A stretch of 64,000 bases of DNA, from positions 1,364,001-1,428,000 of the forward strand of contig JAADJZ010000006.1 in the NCBI GenBank assembly GCA_011032825.1, written 5' to 3'. The position numbers were made by a program, and so were the translations under genes. Below, piece by piece: positions 41,514 to 53,308 of this stretch. Below the pieces are notes generated by a model. The model was not told where the DNA came from. It was given only the letters and a program-made list of their open reading frames with translations, and ran no database searches. The stretch comes from Massariosphaeria phaeospora (Eukaryota; Ascomycota; Dothideomycetes; Pleosporales). The stretch's first letter is position 1. Every line of letters starts with the position of its first letter.

Positions 41514-43283
41514 ATGGCGACACCCGCCTTCGCAACCGCCCCGGTCCTTTCGACGCCTGACACGCATATCTTCGAGGATCCTACACCTGCCGTAGAGACA
41601 TCGAGTCTTCCGCGGCTTTCGGACGAGCAGCTTGCCCTCACCTACGAGATCGAGCGCACAGTCAGGGAGATACGCGAGGGGCGATGGAGGAGGATAGCAC
41701 TGCAGTTCCCGGATCACATGCTGGTGGATGCGCCGCGGGTGTACGAGGGGTTAAACCAGGGACTCCAGACTGCCCGGAAAGCGCAGAATGAACGTTCGCA
41801 AGAGGCGGAGAGCGGAACAGCGGAGAGCGGGACAGCGGAGGAGCTCGCAGCGACGCTGGAGGAAACTTCTATAGGGCATGAAGATGAGGCCGAAGAGAGG
41901 TTGTTCATACTGGCAGATACGTCGTATGGCGCCTGCTGCGTCGACGAGGTGGCTGCGGAGCACGTCGATGCGGATGTCGTCGTCCACTACGGCAGGTCGT
42001 GTCTGTCGCCGCCGTCGAGATTGCCGGTGGTATACGTCTTCACCACGCAGCCTCTCGAACTGGACCCGGTCGTCGATTCGTTCACACAGACGTACACGGA
42101 CAAGGCGCAGAAGGTCATACTTATGGCCGACATACCCTACTCGCACCACGTACCTCGTCTCCACATGCGCCTCCAACAAGCCGGCTATACGAACCTCCAC
42201 CCTACAGAAATCGTCCATAGCCCCTCCTCGCTGCTTCCAAACCGGACGATCCCTCCAGACGCGGCGAATGCAAAAGACGCGCTCCGGGACCACCACCTCT
42301 TCCACATCTCTTCGCCCCCCAAATCCCTCCTCCTAACCCTCTCCTCGCGCGTCGCCTCCATCCACATCCACCCCACGACTCCCTCCTCCCTCTCAACCTC
42401 CATCTCTACCTCCATCTCCACCGCGCAAACCCTCCGCCGCCGCTACGCGCTCCTAACCTCCCTCTCCACCACCCCCATCTTCGGCATCCTGATCAACACG
42501 CTCTCGGTGAAAAACTACATGCACATACTCGCGCACGTGCAATCCCAAATCGCGGCCGCGGGCAAGAAATCCTACACCTTTGTCGTCGGCAAAGTCAACG
42601 CAGCCAAGGTGGCCAATTTCGGCGAGGTCGGCGGCTGGGTCGTCATCGGCTGCTGGGAGAGCAGTTTGATTGAGAGTAGTGACTTCTGGCGCCCGATTGT
42701 CACGCCGTTTGAGCTGGACCTGGCGCTGCAGAGTGATAGCGAGAGGGTGTGGACGGGGGAGTGGACGGGCGATTTTATGGCTGTGTTGGGGAAGGCGGTG
42801 GAGACGGAGACAGAGACGCAGACGCAGACAAATGGCGCGAGTGAGATACTCCCAGAGAAAGCAGACGACGCAGAGAACGACGATACTGCGGGCGACGGCG
42901 ACTACGACTCCGAGTCCGAATCCCTGCCCCCAGAATTCGACCTCCGAACCGGCCGCTACGTCTCGCACTCCCGCCCCATGCGTTCCTCCGGCACCGCTAC
43001 CGCGCCCAAGCCCTCCTCGAAGAAGATGCAAGGTGCTACAGCAGCGACCAGCACGGCGCTCACTACACGCGCAAACGGCGACCTGGCGCACGTCGCTGGC
43101 GTCGTGTCGCCCGGCGCCGAGTTCCTGCGCTCGAACCGCACGTGGCAGGGGCTAGGGAGCGATTACAGCGCGCAACGGGAAGCAGAGAGTGGGAGTGGGA
43201 GTGCGAATGCAGCAAGGATAGAGGAGGGTAGGAGCGGTATTGCGCGCGGCTATGTTGTAGGCAGCGGTACGGATAAACATTGA
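41514..43283 (+). CDS. DPH2: Diphthamide biosynthesis protein 2
   Basis: Intronless frame of 589 residues. The DPH1/DPH2 core begins at about residue 40 (YEIERTVREI, then IALQFPDHMLVDA). ADTSYGACCVDEVAAEHVDAD follows near residue 135 and VHYGRSCLSP near 157. The VGKVNAAKVANFGEVGGWVVIGCWE segment, with its late cysteine, is near 362-385. DPH2 partners DPH1 in the radical-SAM enzyme that adds a 3-amino-3-carboxypropyl group to a histidine of elongation factor 2, the first step of diphthamide synthesis in the cytosol. Compared with yeast, this protein has low-complexity insertions at about 85-120 (repeated ESGTAE units) and an Asp/Glu/Ser-rich stretch near 430-480. The region 42190-42500 is very C-rich in third positions. 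Confidence 0.93.
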   Translation: MATPAFATAPVLSTPDTHIFEDPTPAVETSSLPRLSDEQLALTYEIERTVREIREGRWRRIALQFPDHMLVDAPRVYEGLNQGLQTARKAQNERSQEAESGTAESGTAEELAATLEETSIGHEDEAEERLFILADTSYGACCVDEVAAEHVDADVVVHYGRSCLSPPSRLPVVYVFTTQPLELDPVVDSFTQTYTDKAQKVILMADIPYSHHVPRLHMRLQQAGYTNLHPTEIVHSPSSLLPNRTIPPDAANAKDALRDHHLFHISSPPKSLLLTLSSRVASIHIHPTTPSSLSTSISTSISTAQTLRRRYALLTSLSTTPIFGILINTLSVKNYMHILAHVQSQIAAAGKKSYTFVVGKVNAAKVANFGEVGGWVVIGCWESSLIESSDFWRPIVTPFELDLALQSDSERVWTGEWTGDFMAVLGKAVETETETQTQTNGASEILPEKADDAENDDTAGDGDYDSESESLPPEFDLRTGRYVSHSRPMRSSGTATAPKPSSKKMQGATAATSTALTTRANGDLAHVAGVVSPGAEFLRSNRTWQGLGSDYSAQREAESGSGSANAARIEEGRSGIARGYVVGSGTDKH

Positions 43284-44059
43284 AGAAAGCTCGCGAGTCC
43301 AGCTCAGCCGGATGGATCGCACTTGATTGATTTGCAGCTCCAATCTGTCTGTCTGTCTATCTATCTTGTATATGCTCCGCACTACATACGTCTACAATAT
43401 AGTATATAGTATATAGTATTATATATCCCCATTCATATCGTTTCACTTTCGAGCATAGCATAGCATAGCGTGTCCTTTGCAAGGCCCCCAACGTTTGCGA
43501 CTCCCCCCTCCTTCCTCCCCGAAGAAAGAAGCAAAAAGGAAAAGGGGGTATAAAAAGTTCCGTCGAAAGAAGAAGCCAGCTCAGCGCACCCGAACCAAAA
43601 GAACAAAAACAAACAAAAAAAGAGCAAGCAAGCAAGATACCATCATCCAAGACCAAAAGCCATGTACGCAGGTAGATAGGTAGGTAGGAATAATCCACCT
43701 TCCTATGAGGCCGAAGCCATCTACGCGTGGCACGTATATCTCAACGTTATCCTTCTTCTCCTTATACCGGACGAATTTTCGACAAGGAAGAGACAGAGAG
43801 AGACGAAAACACACACGGCGCCAACACTCAGGCTGAGAAGGGGGGCGAAACGGCTCTTTTGAAACCAAGCTGCGCGCGATGCCTTCTCAATAGGGCCATA
43901 TGTATCGGCGCGGTAGCCCCGAGATAGTCGCGATTGGAATGCCACTGTCCCTGTACACCAGATCAGATCAGAAAGGAGAGCGAGGGCGACGACAACGACA
44001 TGAGCACGGTGTGGTAAATGGCAAAGTGTACGCAGAGAAACTGGCCGGGCGGCCATATC
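43284..44059. other. Intergenic region between convergent genes
   Basis: Contains GTCT/ATCT and TATAGTA simple repeats, listed separately. A purine-rich run lies near 43510-43635. No gene recognised. Confidence 0.55.
43343..43428. repeat. Simple repeats: CTGT/CTAT tetramers and TATAGTA heptamers
   Basis: Three CTGT units and two CTAT units around 43346-43365, and about four TATAGTA units around 43396-43421. A further run of ATAGC pentamers follows at about 43455-43469. Confidence 0.75.
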
Positions 44060-46581
44060 TTACGTTAGTAACGCGCTCGAGTCGTAGTTGGAGCCGCCAT
44101 TGCTGTTGCTGTTGCTAGTGGTGCCCTGCATCTGTTGCTGGGCAGCAGCAGCGGTCGCTTGCGCTTTGGCGGCTTCGTTGGCGGCAGCTACGGCGGCGGT
44201 GATGTCGTGCTCGACTTTCTGGATTTGAGCGGTTGCTGTGACGCCGTTGTTGCCGCCTCCGCTGCTTGCTGGCCGGGCGTCTGTGCCCCCTCGTTCCCCT
44301 ACGGCGGCTGCAGCCAGATGTTGGAGACCGACCATGTTGGGTTGGACAGCAGCGCTAGGCGGTTCGGGCGCGGGCTTCTGAGGCGTTGGGGGTTTCTTTT
44401 GATTGAGCAGGTCTCGGATCGCAACGTCCCAGCCTAGGCCGTCGAGGCTGCGTTGTATGATCTGGCCGTTGGCAAGGGCATCGGACATTTCTTTTATAGC
44501 TGCGTGCGCCTCGACTTGCGTTTCCACCCGGTCGGAGAGCTCAGTCAACGAGGTTGCGACGAGGCTTGCAAAGATATGGTGGACTGGAGCTGCCGACCCA
44601 TCCATCAAACCGCCTAGGAATTCTTTTGTGAGGCTGAACATCTCAGTCGATGCGGTATGTGGTGCTTGTCTCGAGACGAGCAGGCGAAGATACTGGAATG
44701 TGAGCTGAGGTGGTGAATTAGCAGGTAGGTTTGCTATTTCCAACGACTCGCGAAGACGAGACAGCTGCCCGTTGAGATACACAGACGATGGCGTCGTTGC
44801 ACTCAGTGCTGCAAAGGCAAAAGGAGACGAAGGGTCTATGTTGGGGATGTTGCTGGCGCGGGTGATATATGCGACTTGCCCGATAACGTCCGCAACGCCT
44901 ATGGCAGATATTAGCTTCGAACAGAAAGTTTGAGGAGGTTAGACGTACGCGCCAGATGATAGCCATCTTCGCCTAGTGCATTGAGATCGTCTCGCGAAAC
45001 GAACCCAGCTTGTAGTGGTAGTGATATATCTTTAGATCTACTCGAGGCGTGCAAACGATCCATGATCAACGAGACCCAGAACAGACGACGCGCCGCATCG
45101 AAGGTCTCCTGGCTATGTTCTCGCAGACCTTTCAGGACTTTCGCATCATTGATGCTTAGATCAGTGATGCAGCCTGCAAGTCGGCCGAGAAGTTCGGCGG
45201 TGTTGCCTACTGTGCCTGGCCCGGGTCTGTCAGACGCAAGGGCAAGTAGTGCGAGCGACTGGCAATACACCAAGGTATTGTAGAATTCGCGGGAACTATC
45301 CGCGTCGCTAAGAATGTGCTTTGCGGCATCGACAGCCTCGGAGCATTGATGGATGAGCTGGTTGAGGCTGATCTCTGTGGCCGGTAGTGCTTTGGAAGCG
45401 GAGGAGCGTATACTGCATTCGAGTGAAAGGAAGAACGCCTCCCGTAATTTTGCAGGACAGAAAGTTAGGCGGCTTAGTGAGGATGAGTCATGAGGGAGAA
45501 TCGGCAGTGTAGGGTGTATTATGCTGTAGTAACTACGCCAAGTCAGCAGCCGTGTGTTACGTCCGATCCCAATGTAGGCAGAGTCACGAAGCCAATTCTC
45601 GTAGAAGAGACTTACGCTTTGATTGTTCCTTCATTTGAGCTAGTGATGAGGCTGCCAGCGAGTGCCGTCTCCCCGAAGGAAGCTCGTCGTGCCAGGTTTG
45701 CGCCAGTTCCATTGGAAGGGTGGTCTTCAGAAGTTAGCCGACTCAGTATTTGTGACTCTATGTCGTAGTCTATACCGCGATCCTGACCGGACCAGTTCGG
45801 TCGGCTGTACGAGTCCTGAAACCCCTCAGACATAGAATGGGTGCGCTTCCTCGGATACTGAGGCGACTGAGCATCTGCCAAGCTCTGCTCGACGGCAGCG
45901 AAGTCGTAGCCCTGCGATGATGAATGGGGCTGCTGAATCTGGTTCTCCAGGGAATTCAGCCGGTCGGCCAACTCCTTGATGTACCTGTCATGTCTGTGAG
46001 TTGGCGATCTACTTGCGCAGACTATACACACCCTTTGCTTGGCCCGCGCTTCATGGGCTGTCTACTGAACTGGCAACGCGCTCCGGTCCTTTTGCAGCTT
46101 GAGCAAGCCTCCGGTCCGTTCTCGTTGGTCGCGTCGCACCGAATCTAGTATTCGTGTGAGCCTCATACTCGAGTCCACCAAACGAATGGTCTCAAACCTT
46201 CTTGCGCCGACACTCATCACAGGCCCGCGAGACTTTCGAGCGCTTCCTACTCGAGCCATCGTGGTCGTACCCCATGTGTTCGTCGCCCAAGCTCATGACC
46301 GTCTGTGCCATTTGCTGGGGGGAGTGTGTAGGCCGCGGCGGTGTCTGGAACTGGTGGTGAGCGGCGCTGAGCGCATTCATCTGGTGTGCGGGAGGGCCGC
46401 CCGCCTGCATCATCTCATTATTCCGCTGAATTTGCTGCAGGCCCTCGTGGAGTTGTATGTCGGAGTCGTGCTGCTGCTGTTGCGCCGGCGGTGTGCCGTT
46501 CTGGTTTGCGTACAGATTGGACGCTCCACCCAGCTGCGGAATCGCCGGATCCGCATCGGCGTACGGGCCGTTGGAAGCCAT
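44060..46581 (-). CDS. RGT1: Zn2Cys6 transcription factor, RGT1-like glucose-response regulator
   Basis: Five exons on the minus strand: 46581-46198, 46144-46032, 45984-45616, 45532-44949 and 44898-44060, giving about 762 residues. All boundaries keep frame; the first donor, GTTTGA, is unusual. The start is the ATG at 46581; the frame is open a little further to a GTG. A Gln/Pro-rich N-terminus precedes the binuclear zinc cluster, with cysteines at 121, 124, 131, 142, 145 and 152 (spacing 2-6-10-2-6). The cluster is followed by the conserved linker RQPMKRGPSKGYIKELADRLN, a dimerising coiled coil. This combination is typical of RGT1, which in yeasts represses hexose-transporter genes when glucose is low; in filamentous fungi its role is less uniform. 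A Ser-rich segment, a fungal regulatory middle domain from about residue 290 (YYSIIHPTLPILP) and an Ala/Gln/Asn-rich tail follow. Confidence 0.85.
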
Positions 46582-47611
46582 TCCGAAGGTGGGCACGTGG
46601 GCGTGAACGAGCGAGAGCGCACCGGCGACGGGGCAAAGATGGGTGGTGCGGGGGAGCTGGCGATAGGCGCGATGGCTGGCTCGGTGGGTGTTGTGAGCAA
46701 GGACGACGCGAGCAAGGCCGAGGGTTTTGCTTGGGCCCTTGCACTTTCCGTACTAGCGCGCCAGAACGATGCCTTGGAGCCGGCCGCCAGCTGCGCTGAA
46801 GAGGTGGACCGATGGAAAGCATGGGAGTGGGGAGCGACCATTGCATTGGATTACTTGCTTCTAGCCTGAGCGGTCCGCCGTCATTTCTAAGCTTTTGGGG
46901 CCTACGAGGTCGCTGTTCGGACAAACTCCAGCCTCCGGAAGGACTTCCATCACCACAACCAAAGACCGGCACCCCGCAACTGCTCGTTCACAGATGCGAT
47001 GGATCGCAGCGATAGAGTGATAACCCAACAGTCATAGAGTGCATAGCGCTAACGAGTGCTGGACAGAGTGTCTGCAAATTTAGCCAGTCCCATCTTCGAC
47101 AGCACGAGGGGAAGACGCCGCCCGGCGTGTCTCCGAATTCCTACCGTTCTGGCTCTACACTGCCTACCCCCAAGCGTATTCAAGTGGATAGCTACTTTTA
47201 CATGCAACGATGCGCTAATGTTGCTCGGTCAAACGGGTTATTGTCCGGCTTGATGCTGGCTGTAGCCACGTGCTCTGTTTAAGCGCTGCAAAAACGGCGA
47301 CATCAACAACAGCCACTGCGTTCGCCCAAACTCCACCACTTGCACTATCATACACCTACTCCAGCGTTTACCGTTCATATCCGCCAAGCGCGCGCGATCC
47401 GAAGACCCAGACGCTTGCTATACTACGTCTCAAAAGGCCCCTGACTTCCGTCTCGCTCTCGTCCCCACCGGTGCTCCAACCGACTTCCCCCTTCGCTCTC
47501 AAGTGTCAAGCCCGTGTCGACTTAACCTCACACTCGCGAACCTGTAGCGTTGGGAGCTCTCGCAGTCCTCGACGCATACCGCCACCTCATCAACCCCATT
47601 CTCGCACACAG
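46582..47611. other. Intergenic region between divergent genes
   Basis: Upstream regions of the RGT1-like and APH-like kinase genes. The frame of the kinase stays open for 114 codons before its ATG, but without any ATG. Nothing else recognised. Confidence 0.5.
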
Positions 47612-48358
47612 ATGGAGCAGGTTGACCAATGGAAAAGTCACGAACGACAATATACTCTGACGGACTCAACCTTCATCAAGAGTGAGCTCCCTGAAGAGGC
47701 ACTGCCTATCTCTCGAGCTACTGGGCGAAAGGTCTATCCCCCATGGTCTCGCGAGCGTCTCAAAAACGAAGCAGCTACACTCAAATTCATCGCATCTACA
47801 ACATCTATACCCGTACCCAAGTTCTTGGACCTGTACGAAGAGAATGGCTTGCTTCACCTCAAGACTGAGCGCGTCTCAGGTGTATCTCTAGAAGACATGG
47901 CATCTGACACTGCTATTAAACATGTCGCCGACTGCTTGGAGTCGTCTGTCCTACCCCAGCTTCGCACGCTGCAACACCACACTATTGGCAGCGTCGATGC
48001 CACTCTACCACTCATCCCACCGAGCCGGATAACGTATCGAGACAAACGGTCGAATTGGTTACGGAAGACCTCACGCAATACAGACTTTGTATTCTGTCAT
48101 AATGACCTTGGTCAACACAATATTTTCCTTGATCCGGATACTTTTAATATCACTGCAATCATCGACTGGGAATATGCTGGATACTATACGACGGACTTCG
48201 AATACCCTCTTTGGTTAAGGCCCTACAAGGAGCAAGGAGAAGATCACTTACAAACTGATCACCTCGTGAAGTTTCTTGACAATCTTGGTAAGAGCCCGAA
48301 AGCTGCGGATATGGATACTCTTATACTGACCACCGGAAGGTTCGACGCCAGCCGCTGA
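47612..48358 (+). CDS. APH-family (aminoglycoside phosphotransferase-like) kinase
   Basis: Intronless frame of 248 residues from the first in-frame ATG at 47612. The fold of APH/choline-kinase-like proteins is recognisable: an N-lobe with LKNEAATLKFIASTTSIPVPKFL (about residues 48-70), a hinge with LKTERVSGVSLEDM near 84, the catalytic loop HNDLGQHNIFLD near 163-174, and the metal-binding IIDWEYAGYY near 183-192. These give a complete phosphotransfer site. Despite the family name, fungal members are not antibiotic-resistance enzymes; their small-molecule substrates are mostly unknown. No signal peptide or membrane segment is seen, so it is probably cytosolic. No neighbour hints at a pathway. 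Confidence 0.85.
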   Translation: MEQVDQWKSHERQYTLTDSTFIKSELPEEALPISRATGRKVYPPWSRERLKNEAATLKFIASTTSIPVPKFLDLYEENGLLHLKTERVSGVSLEDMASDTAIKHVADCLESSVLPQLRTLQHHTIGSVDATLPLIPPSRITYRDKRSNWLRKTSRNTDFVFCHNDLGQHNIFLDPDTFNITAIIDWEYAGYYTTDFEYPLWLRPYKEQGEDHLQTDHLVKFLDNLGKSPKAADMDTLILTTGRFDASR

Positions 48359-49141
48359 GAGCTTATGAGAGCAGGCTCCGTGATCATTAGAAGTACCATT
48401 GCAATAGTCCGCTTCGGTTGTGCCATTATGGGGGCGGCGTTAGCGTTTGCGATCTAGTGTCCTTCGGTTGCCATCGAGGTATCGGAGGACGGGTGGCAAG
48501 GGAACGGTGTTTTTGCAACGTAGAGATTATATAACCACACTCAAGCAACGGCACGGCCACATGAAGTGGCACAACTTTATAAGGTCATATAAAAAAGATC
48601 GTAAAATTCAACTATGGTTCGGGGGCAAGAAAGACCGAATACCATAGCTTCCAAACAAGCCCCCATATCTTCCAATTGTGCACATATTGGTGTCATCCTA
48701 GGGATGTGATTCCAATTCACTGTTTACTGTCAGCGAAGCAATCTGGCCAAGGTATGCGACATCGTACGTGGACTACTTAACATAATCGTGTTTAACAGCC
48801 GGATGTTTGTTGCAATCGGAGTATCTGCAAACACCTACGGGCGGACCCCCGCAACATGGGCACTCCGGAGCAGTCCTGGAGACACTCTGGAAGTCGGAAA
48901 TATGCACCACCTTTCTGCGGGGTATGAACTGCTCAGTGGTGAATATCGCGGTCATGCATTGATGCAATGTAGGGTTCATAGAGCGTCACATTGTTTAGCT
49001 ACATTGATTTCCTCGGAATGGTTCGCCGGCCTGCGCTCAAAGAACATAAGAGCAGCTGTTTCGCCCGTCGAGAACGGTACCTCCAAGCATATCAATTCAC
49101 TCCCGCGCCCTTCTGTCAACTAGCTCAAAGCATTCTCCAAC
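48359..49141. other. Intergenic region, partly AT-rich
   Basis: The stretch 48500-48720 is AT-rich with TATAAAAAAG-type runs and no supported gene. The last part is upstream of the BCS1-like pseudogene. Confidence 0.5.
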
Positions 49142-50674
49142 ATGGCTTCACTTGGGGACCCCAGCCACGCCCACAATCAATCTTTCCCGTTCGATCAGTT
49201 GCCTGTTCTGGACCTCTTTTTCCCCGGCCTTGCCCCTGCGACCTCCGCTGCTTGGTCCCTTCTTACTGGCAGTCCAAGCACCTACGGTCAGGCGCTTTGC
49301 ATCGGTGGTTCACTTCTGTTGTTTGGGAAGTATGCTTTAAAATGTATAGAGAAGTTGCTGGAAACCTACTTTTGTCTGTAAATCCGCCCTGCAACAAATT
49401 ATCGACCACTAATAGGCCTATAGCGTCAACTATTGAGGTACCCTATACCGATGAGGCGTATGACATGCTCATTTCCTGGGTCTGCTCCTAGCCTTTTGCG
49501 CAATCGGCACGCACCTCCCTCGCTAAGATAGATCTCAAACCATCCGCGGAACCTGGATCGCATGCAGAGAAGAAGTCACTGCACTATTCCCCCTGTAATG
49601 GTCGCTCCTGCTTCTGGCACAAACACCGTCTATTTATGTTTAATCGACAAAGAAGCCGGGGAGTTTGGTACTGCCAGGGAGCAAGCCTACATTTCGTGCT
49701 TTGGACGCAATCCTGTCGTTCTCCGCGAGCTCTTGAACGAGTGCCGACGGTACTATTTAGAGTCGGTGGGGAACAAAACCTGTGTCTTTGAGCACCAAGG
49801 AGATAGGTGGAAAGCTTCCAAGTCGATGGCCAAGAGAGAGATGTCAACTGTGATTATCAACAAGAAGCTCAAAGAGATGTTACTAGGCGACGTGGCTGAA
49901 TTCCTAGACCCCAAAACTAGGACTTGGTACTCCAGGCGCGGCCTTCCTTATCAACGAGGATATCTACTTCACGGACCTCCTGGAACTGGAAAATCTAGCC
50001 TTTGCCTTTCCATGGCAGGCCACTTCGATTTAGACGTTTACGTCCTCACTATGTCCAATTTGAACGATCACTCCCTAAAATCTCTCTTCGCCGAGCTCCC
50101 GCAGCACTGCATTGTCCTCCTCGAGGATGTTGACGCAATCGCTGTGCATCGAAAAGCTGGCGGTAGTGTAGATGAAAGCCAGAACGCAAGGCAAAATGGT
50201 CCTGCCGATACAAAAGTGTCTCTGTCGACCCTGCTCAATGTTCTGGATGGCCTAGCATCATCCGCGGGCAGATTGTTGATCATGACAACCAACCATATCG
50301 GACGCCTAGATCCGGCACTCATACGTCCTGGCCGTGTGGACATGAAGCTCGAGCTCCACCTGGCGAACGAAGACATGACCAATCAGCTGTTCTATTTCGT
50401 CTACAACACCCCTCCGAAGATCAAGGTTCGCGGAGATAAATCAAAGCGAAACGTCTATTAAGCTGGGGAGGAGAGGGTCGTAGAGGACTGTGAGTTGCTT
50501 CATTTGGCGCAAGAGTTTGTGGCGAAGGTGCCGAAGCTAGAATTCAGTCCAGCTAAGGTCCTGTCTTTTTTGCTAGCAAACAAGCATTCACCCCGCCATG
50601 GTATTGCTAATGTAGCGGCGTGGATGGAGAAGCTTCAAGAGGAAAGGACGAAATTGACTAGAATTACATCATAG
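49142..50674 (+). pseudogene. BCS1-like AAA ATPase, broken by nonsense codons and a frameshift
   Basis: The whole length of a BCS1-like mitochondrial AAA protein can be followed, but not in one frame. Exon 1 (49142 to about 49379) encodes an N-terminal hydrophobic segment, and a short GTAAAT...AATAG intron leads into LPIASTIEVPYTDEAYDMLISWVCS. There a TAG stands where the family has Gln in SQPFAQ. The same frame continues to about 49650, where a frameshift is needed to enter the long open frame ending at 50461. That frame carries the late BCS1 N-domain (ISCFGRNPVVLRELL), Walker A GPPGTGKSS, Walker B CIVLLEDVD and the second region of homology. It stops at a TAA, after which the frame is clean again (CELLHLAQEFVAKVPKLEF) to 50674. 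A further in-frame TAG there is followed by more acidic coding-like sequence. Intact BCS1 helps assemble the Rieske protein into complex III; this copy belongs to the expanded fungal BCS1-like group and is probably not functional. Confidence 0.8.
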
Positions 50675-51767
50675 GCGCTTGACGATGATGATAGATTGGG
50701 AGTGACAGAGCAAGACGCGGAGAACGAGGCTACTGAGGATGCCCCCGCGCGAATGAAACAATTTGCGTTTACTGTGGGCGGCACGGAGCCCACTGCTGTC
50801 GTGTGGGGCCATGTATCGCAAAGGCTACCGGTACCGGTCTCGCGACTCCAGAGTCCAGACTCGAGCAGCAACACAGCTTGTTACTGCGGTAGGAAGCGAG
50901 CTGGTGGTCGCCGCTCGAGCTCACCACCACTCCAAGTTACAGATCTGCAAGTCATCCGTTGCCGGTTGCAAGCTGCCTACTGCGGGTATGCGGTGAGCGC
51001 GCGTCGACAAATGGGCGCGAGTGCGAGCGTGGGCGGGGGCGCGCTGCTTCGTGCTGGTGTTGCTGTGGGCCGCCTTGCCCAGCCGTCATCAGGCAGTGTG
51101 GTGGGAGTGGAGTGGGGTGGCCGCCGATGGCCTGCAGGGTTCGCGATGGTGCATGGTGCAGACGACTGGCGCCCCGTGCCGCCGTGAGGGCCTGATCTGA
51201 TTCTCAGCACGCCCGCGCTCATCCGTTATGTAAGTACTGAAAACGGCGGTCCGTGCGCGCGCTACGCCAAACGGGCAAGGCCGGTGCCGCCGGGTCGCTC
51301 AATTATATGCGACACCCGCCCGCGGCTCGAGTCCCTCGGGCTTCTTAAACTCAACCCTCCACCCGCAGAACCTCTTCACAATCTGCCGTTTTGGCCGCTC
51401 CACTCAGAAAAGGCTCCCACGCGTTACGGCCAGCGCCTTTTGGTGCACGGCTTGGTTTCTCTCTCCCTTTCCTCTAACCCGCGCCCTTTCCACCGCCACT
51501 CCGCTCTCTCCACTCCACTCCTCGGTGTTGTTCCCGGCGTTCACGGCCTTGCTGTCCAAGAGTCCACCAGGCGTTGCTGCATAGAGATACCCTCAGCATT
51601 TTCTTTTCAAATATTCCTACCGCTATATATTCTTCATTCGAGCTATCGCCAGCTGGCGACGTCCTTGTTCGACCTCCTTTGGCTTTGTTCTGCAGCTCTA
51701 TTCTACCTTCCCAACCGGCAGAGCCCAGCCAACCGCGACGACCGCAATCGGCCGTAACCTCCCCGGG
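50675..51767. other. Intergenic region upstream of the copper-fist gene
   Basis: The first 90 bases may still be the decayed 3' end of the BCS1-like gene. GC-rich DNA from 50980 to 51300 is followed by a C/T-rich leader, as in a fungal promoter and 5' leader. No gene recognised. Confidence 0.5.
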
Positions 51768-53308
51768 ATGCCGCTAGTCAATGGCGAGAAGTTTGCGTGC
51801 TCTTCCTGCATCAAGGGCCATCGTGTGAGCGGCTGCAACCACACTGGTGCGTTACCTGCAATGTCATCTGCAATTCGAGATCCGGGACTGACCATATATC
51901 TCTAGAACGCGAGCTCCACCACATCAACCCTAAGGGTCGTCCTGTCAAGCAATGCGAGCACTGTCGCGGTGCGCGCAAGTCCAAGTCTCACCATGCCAAG
52001 TGCGACTGCGGTGACAAGAAAGACAAGGACAAGCATAAAGACAGTGGCGATGCGAAGGGTGAGCTTCTGGCGCAGTTGGGTGTCGAAGAGGCTTCTAACA
52101 ATGGAACAGTTGGCGAGAACCGGTGCTGCTGCCACTCAACCGGCAAGTGCATATGTGGCGGTAAGAAGGATACGGATGATTCCAGCCTTGACCCTGGCAA
52201 ACAAACGCTCCACGGCGCGCGACACAAGCCGAAACTCAACACAGCTCACTCAGAGAGCACGTTGACCGTTTTCGCGAATGGCCATCACCAGCCTTGTCAC
52301 CGCAAGAACAACGCGGCCCATGTGTCTGGCGCGCCTTATAAACTTTCCCGCCCGCACACACTCCACGGCCATGCTGAGTTTTCTGCTGCTTATTCGCAAG
52401 GCAACTCTGGTGGACAGGCTGACGCTCTGATCCCACGCTCTATGGACACCCATTCCGTGTCGAACAGGGAGTACCATAGCATGTTTGGGTCCAACCAGAG
52501 TTCTATCAACGGTTTACCTATGACGCCCTTGACAGGCAGTTTCGACGCGTCTGGCCTTCCTGGTCCTCTGTTCACCGGAACTAGCGCCACCTTTGGTCAG
52601 GATAGCAATTCTCCGCTCGAGTGTCCTCTCAGTGAAACAATGTCGGCTTCACAGTGGCCGTGGGCTACCTCGAGCAATAACAACTATCCTTATGGCAGCC
52701 TCTCCACTTCGCCTTCGCAGGACTGCCTGACCTTGGGAGGAGACGATTGGTCTATTCCCTCCGCTGGTCTGGATCCTGTGTGGTCTGCGGGAGATCTTCC
52801 ACTGGACCCGGGCAAGCTCACTGACACTGTGACGCAACCCATTTCTCACAGTGGCGAGTCGAGACATAGCGCTCCCGGCCTTACTCCAGCTTCCTCATCG
52901 CACTCAGAAATCGAGGACACAGCATGGTTCCACGAAGTTGAAATGAGAACCACACAATCTGCCGCGAGTGAGAATCTGTTCTGGGAAGATCGCCGCCCAG
53001 TCACTTCAATGCCTAACGATGGTATGATGGCTCTGACATCTGTTCCAACCGCCTCGACTCCAGATCGGCAGACATTTGACCTGGACTTCGCCAAAAGCCT
53101 GGTCAACATTCCCAGTGCTATGACCAGCACAAGCTCGCTTGACCTGCACGCGGCTTACGCGACCGATTTCAGTTCGGCCGGTGCGACTGCCATACCCAAC
53201 GCCATCCCGGACGTAGGTCCGAACGAATCCTGGTTGCTGGGGGACAATAATCCTTTCAATGGGTTCAGTCCCTTCGATCCGTCTTCTTACTCACAAGATT
53301 GGTCCTAG
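51768..53308 (+). CDS. Copper-fist transcription factor (AceA/Cuf1/Mac1 type)
   Basis: Exon 1 is 51768-51846; after a 59-base phase-1 intron the rest is 51906-53308, giving about 493 residues. A second, in-frame 51-base intron at 52059-52109 (GTGAGC donor, TTCTAACA branch site, CAG acceptor) is likely and would give 476 residues. The copper-fist domain fills residues 1-40, with zinc ligands Cys11, Cys14, Cys23 and His25 and the minor-groove KGRP motif at 36-39. Downstream of it are KQCEHCRGARKSKSHHAKCDCG and a second Cys-rich block (RCCCHSTGKCICGGKK) of the type that binds copper in such regulators. The remaining 370 residues are Ser/Thr/Pro/Asn-rich, probably activation regions. Copper-fist proteins sense copper and control uptake or detoxification genes. 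The metal-sensing block favours copper-responsive control, but direction cannot be told. Confidence 0.9.
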
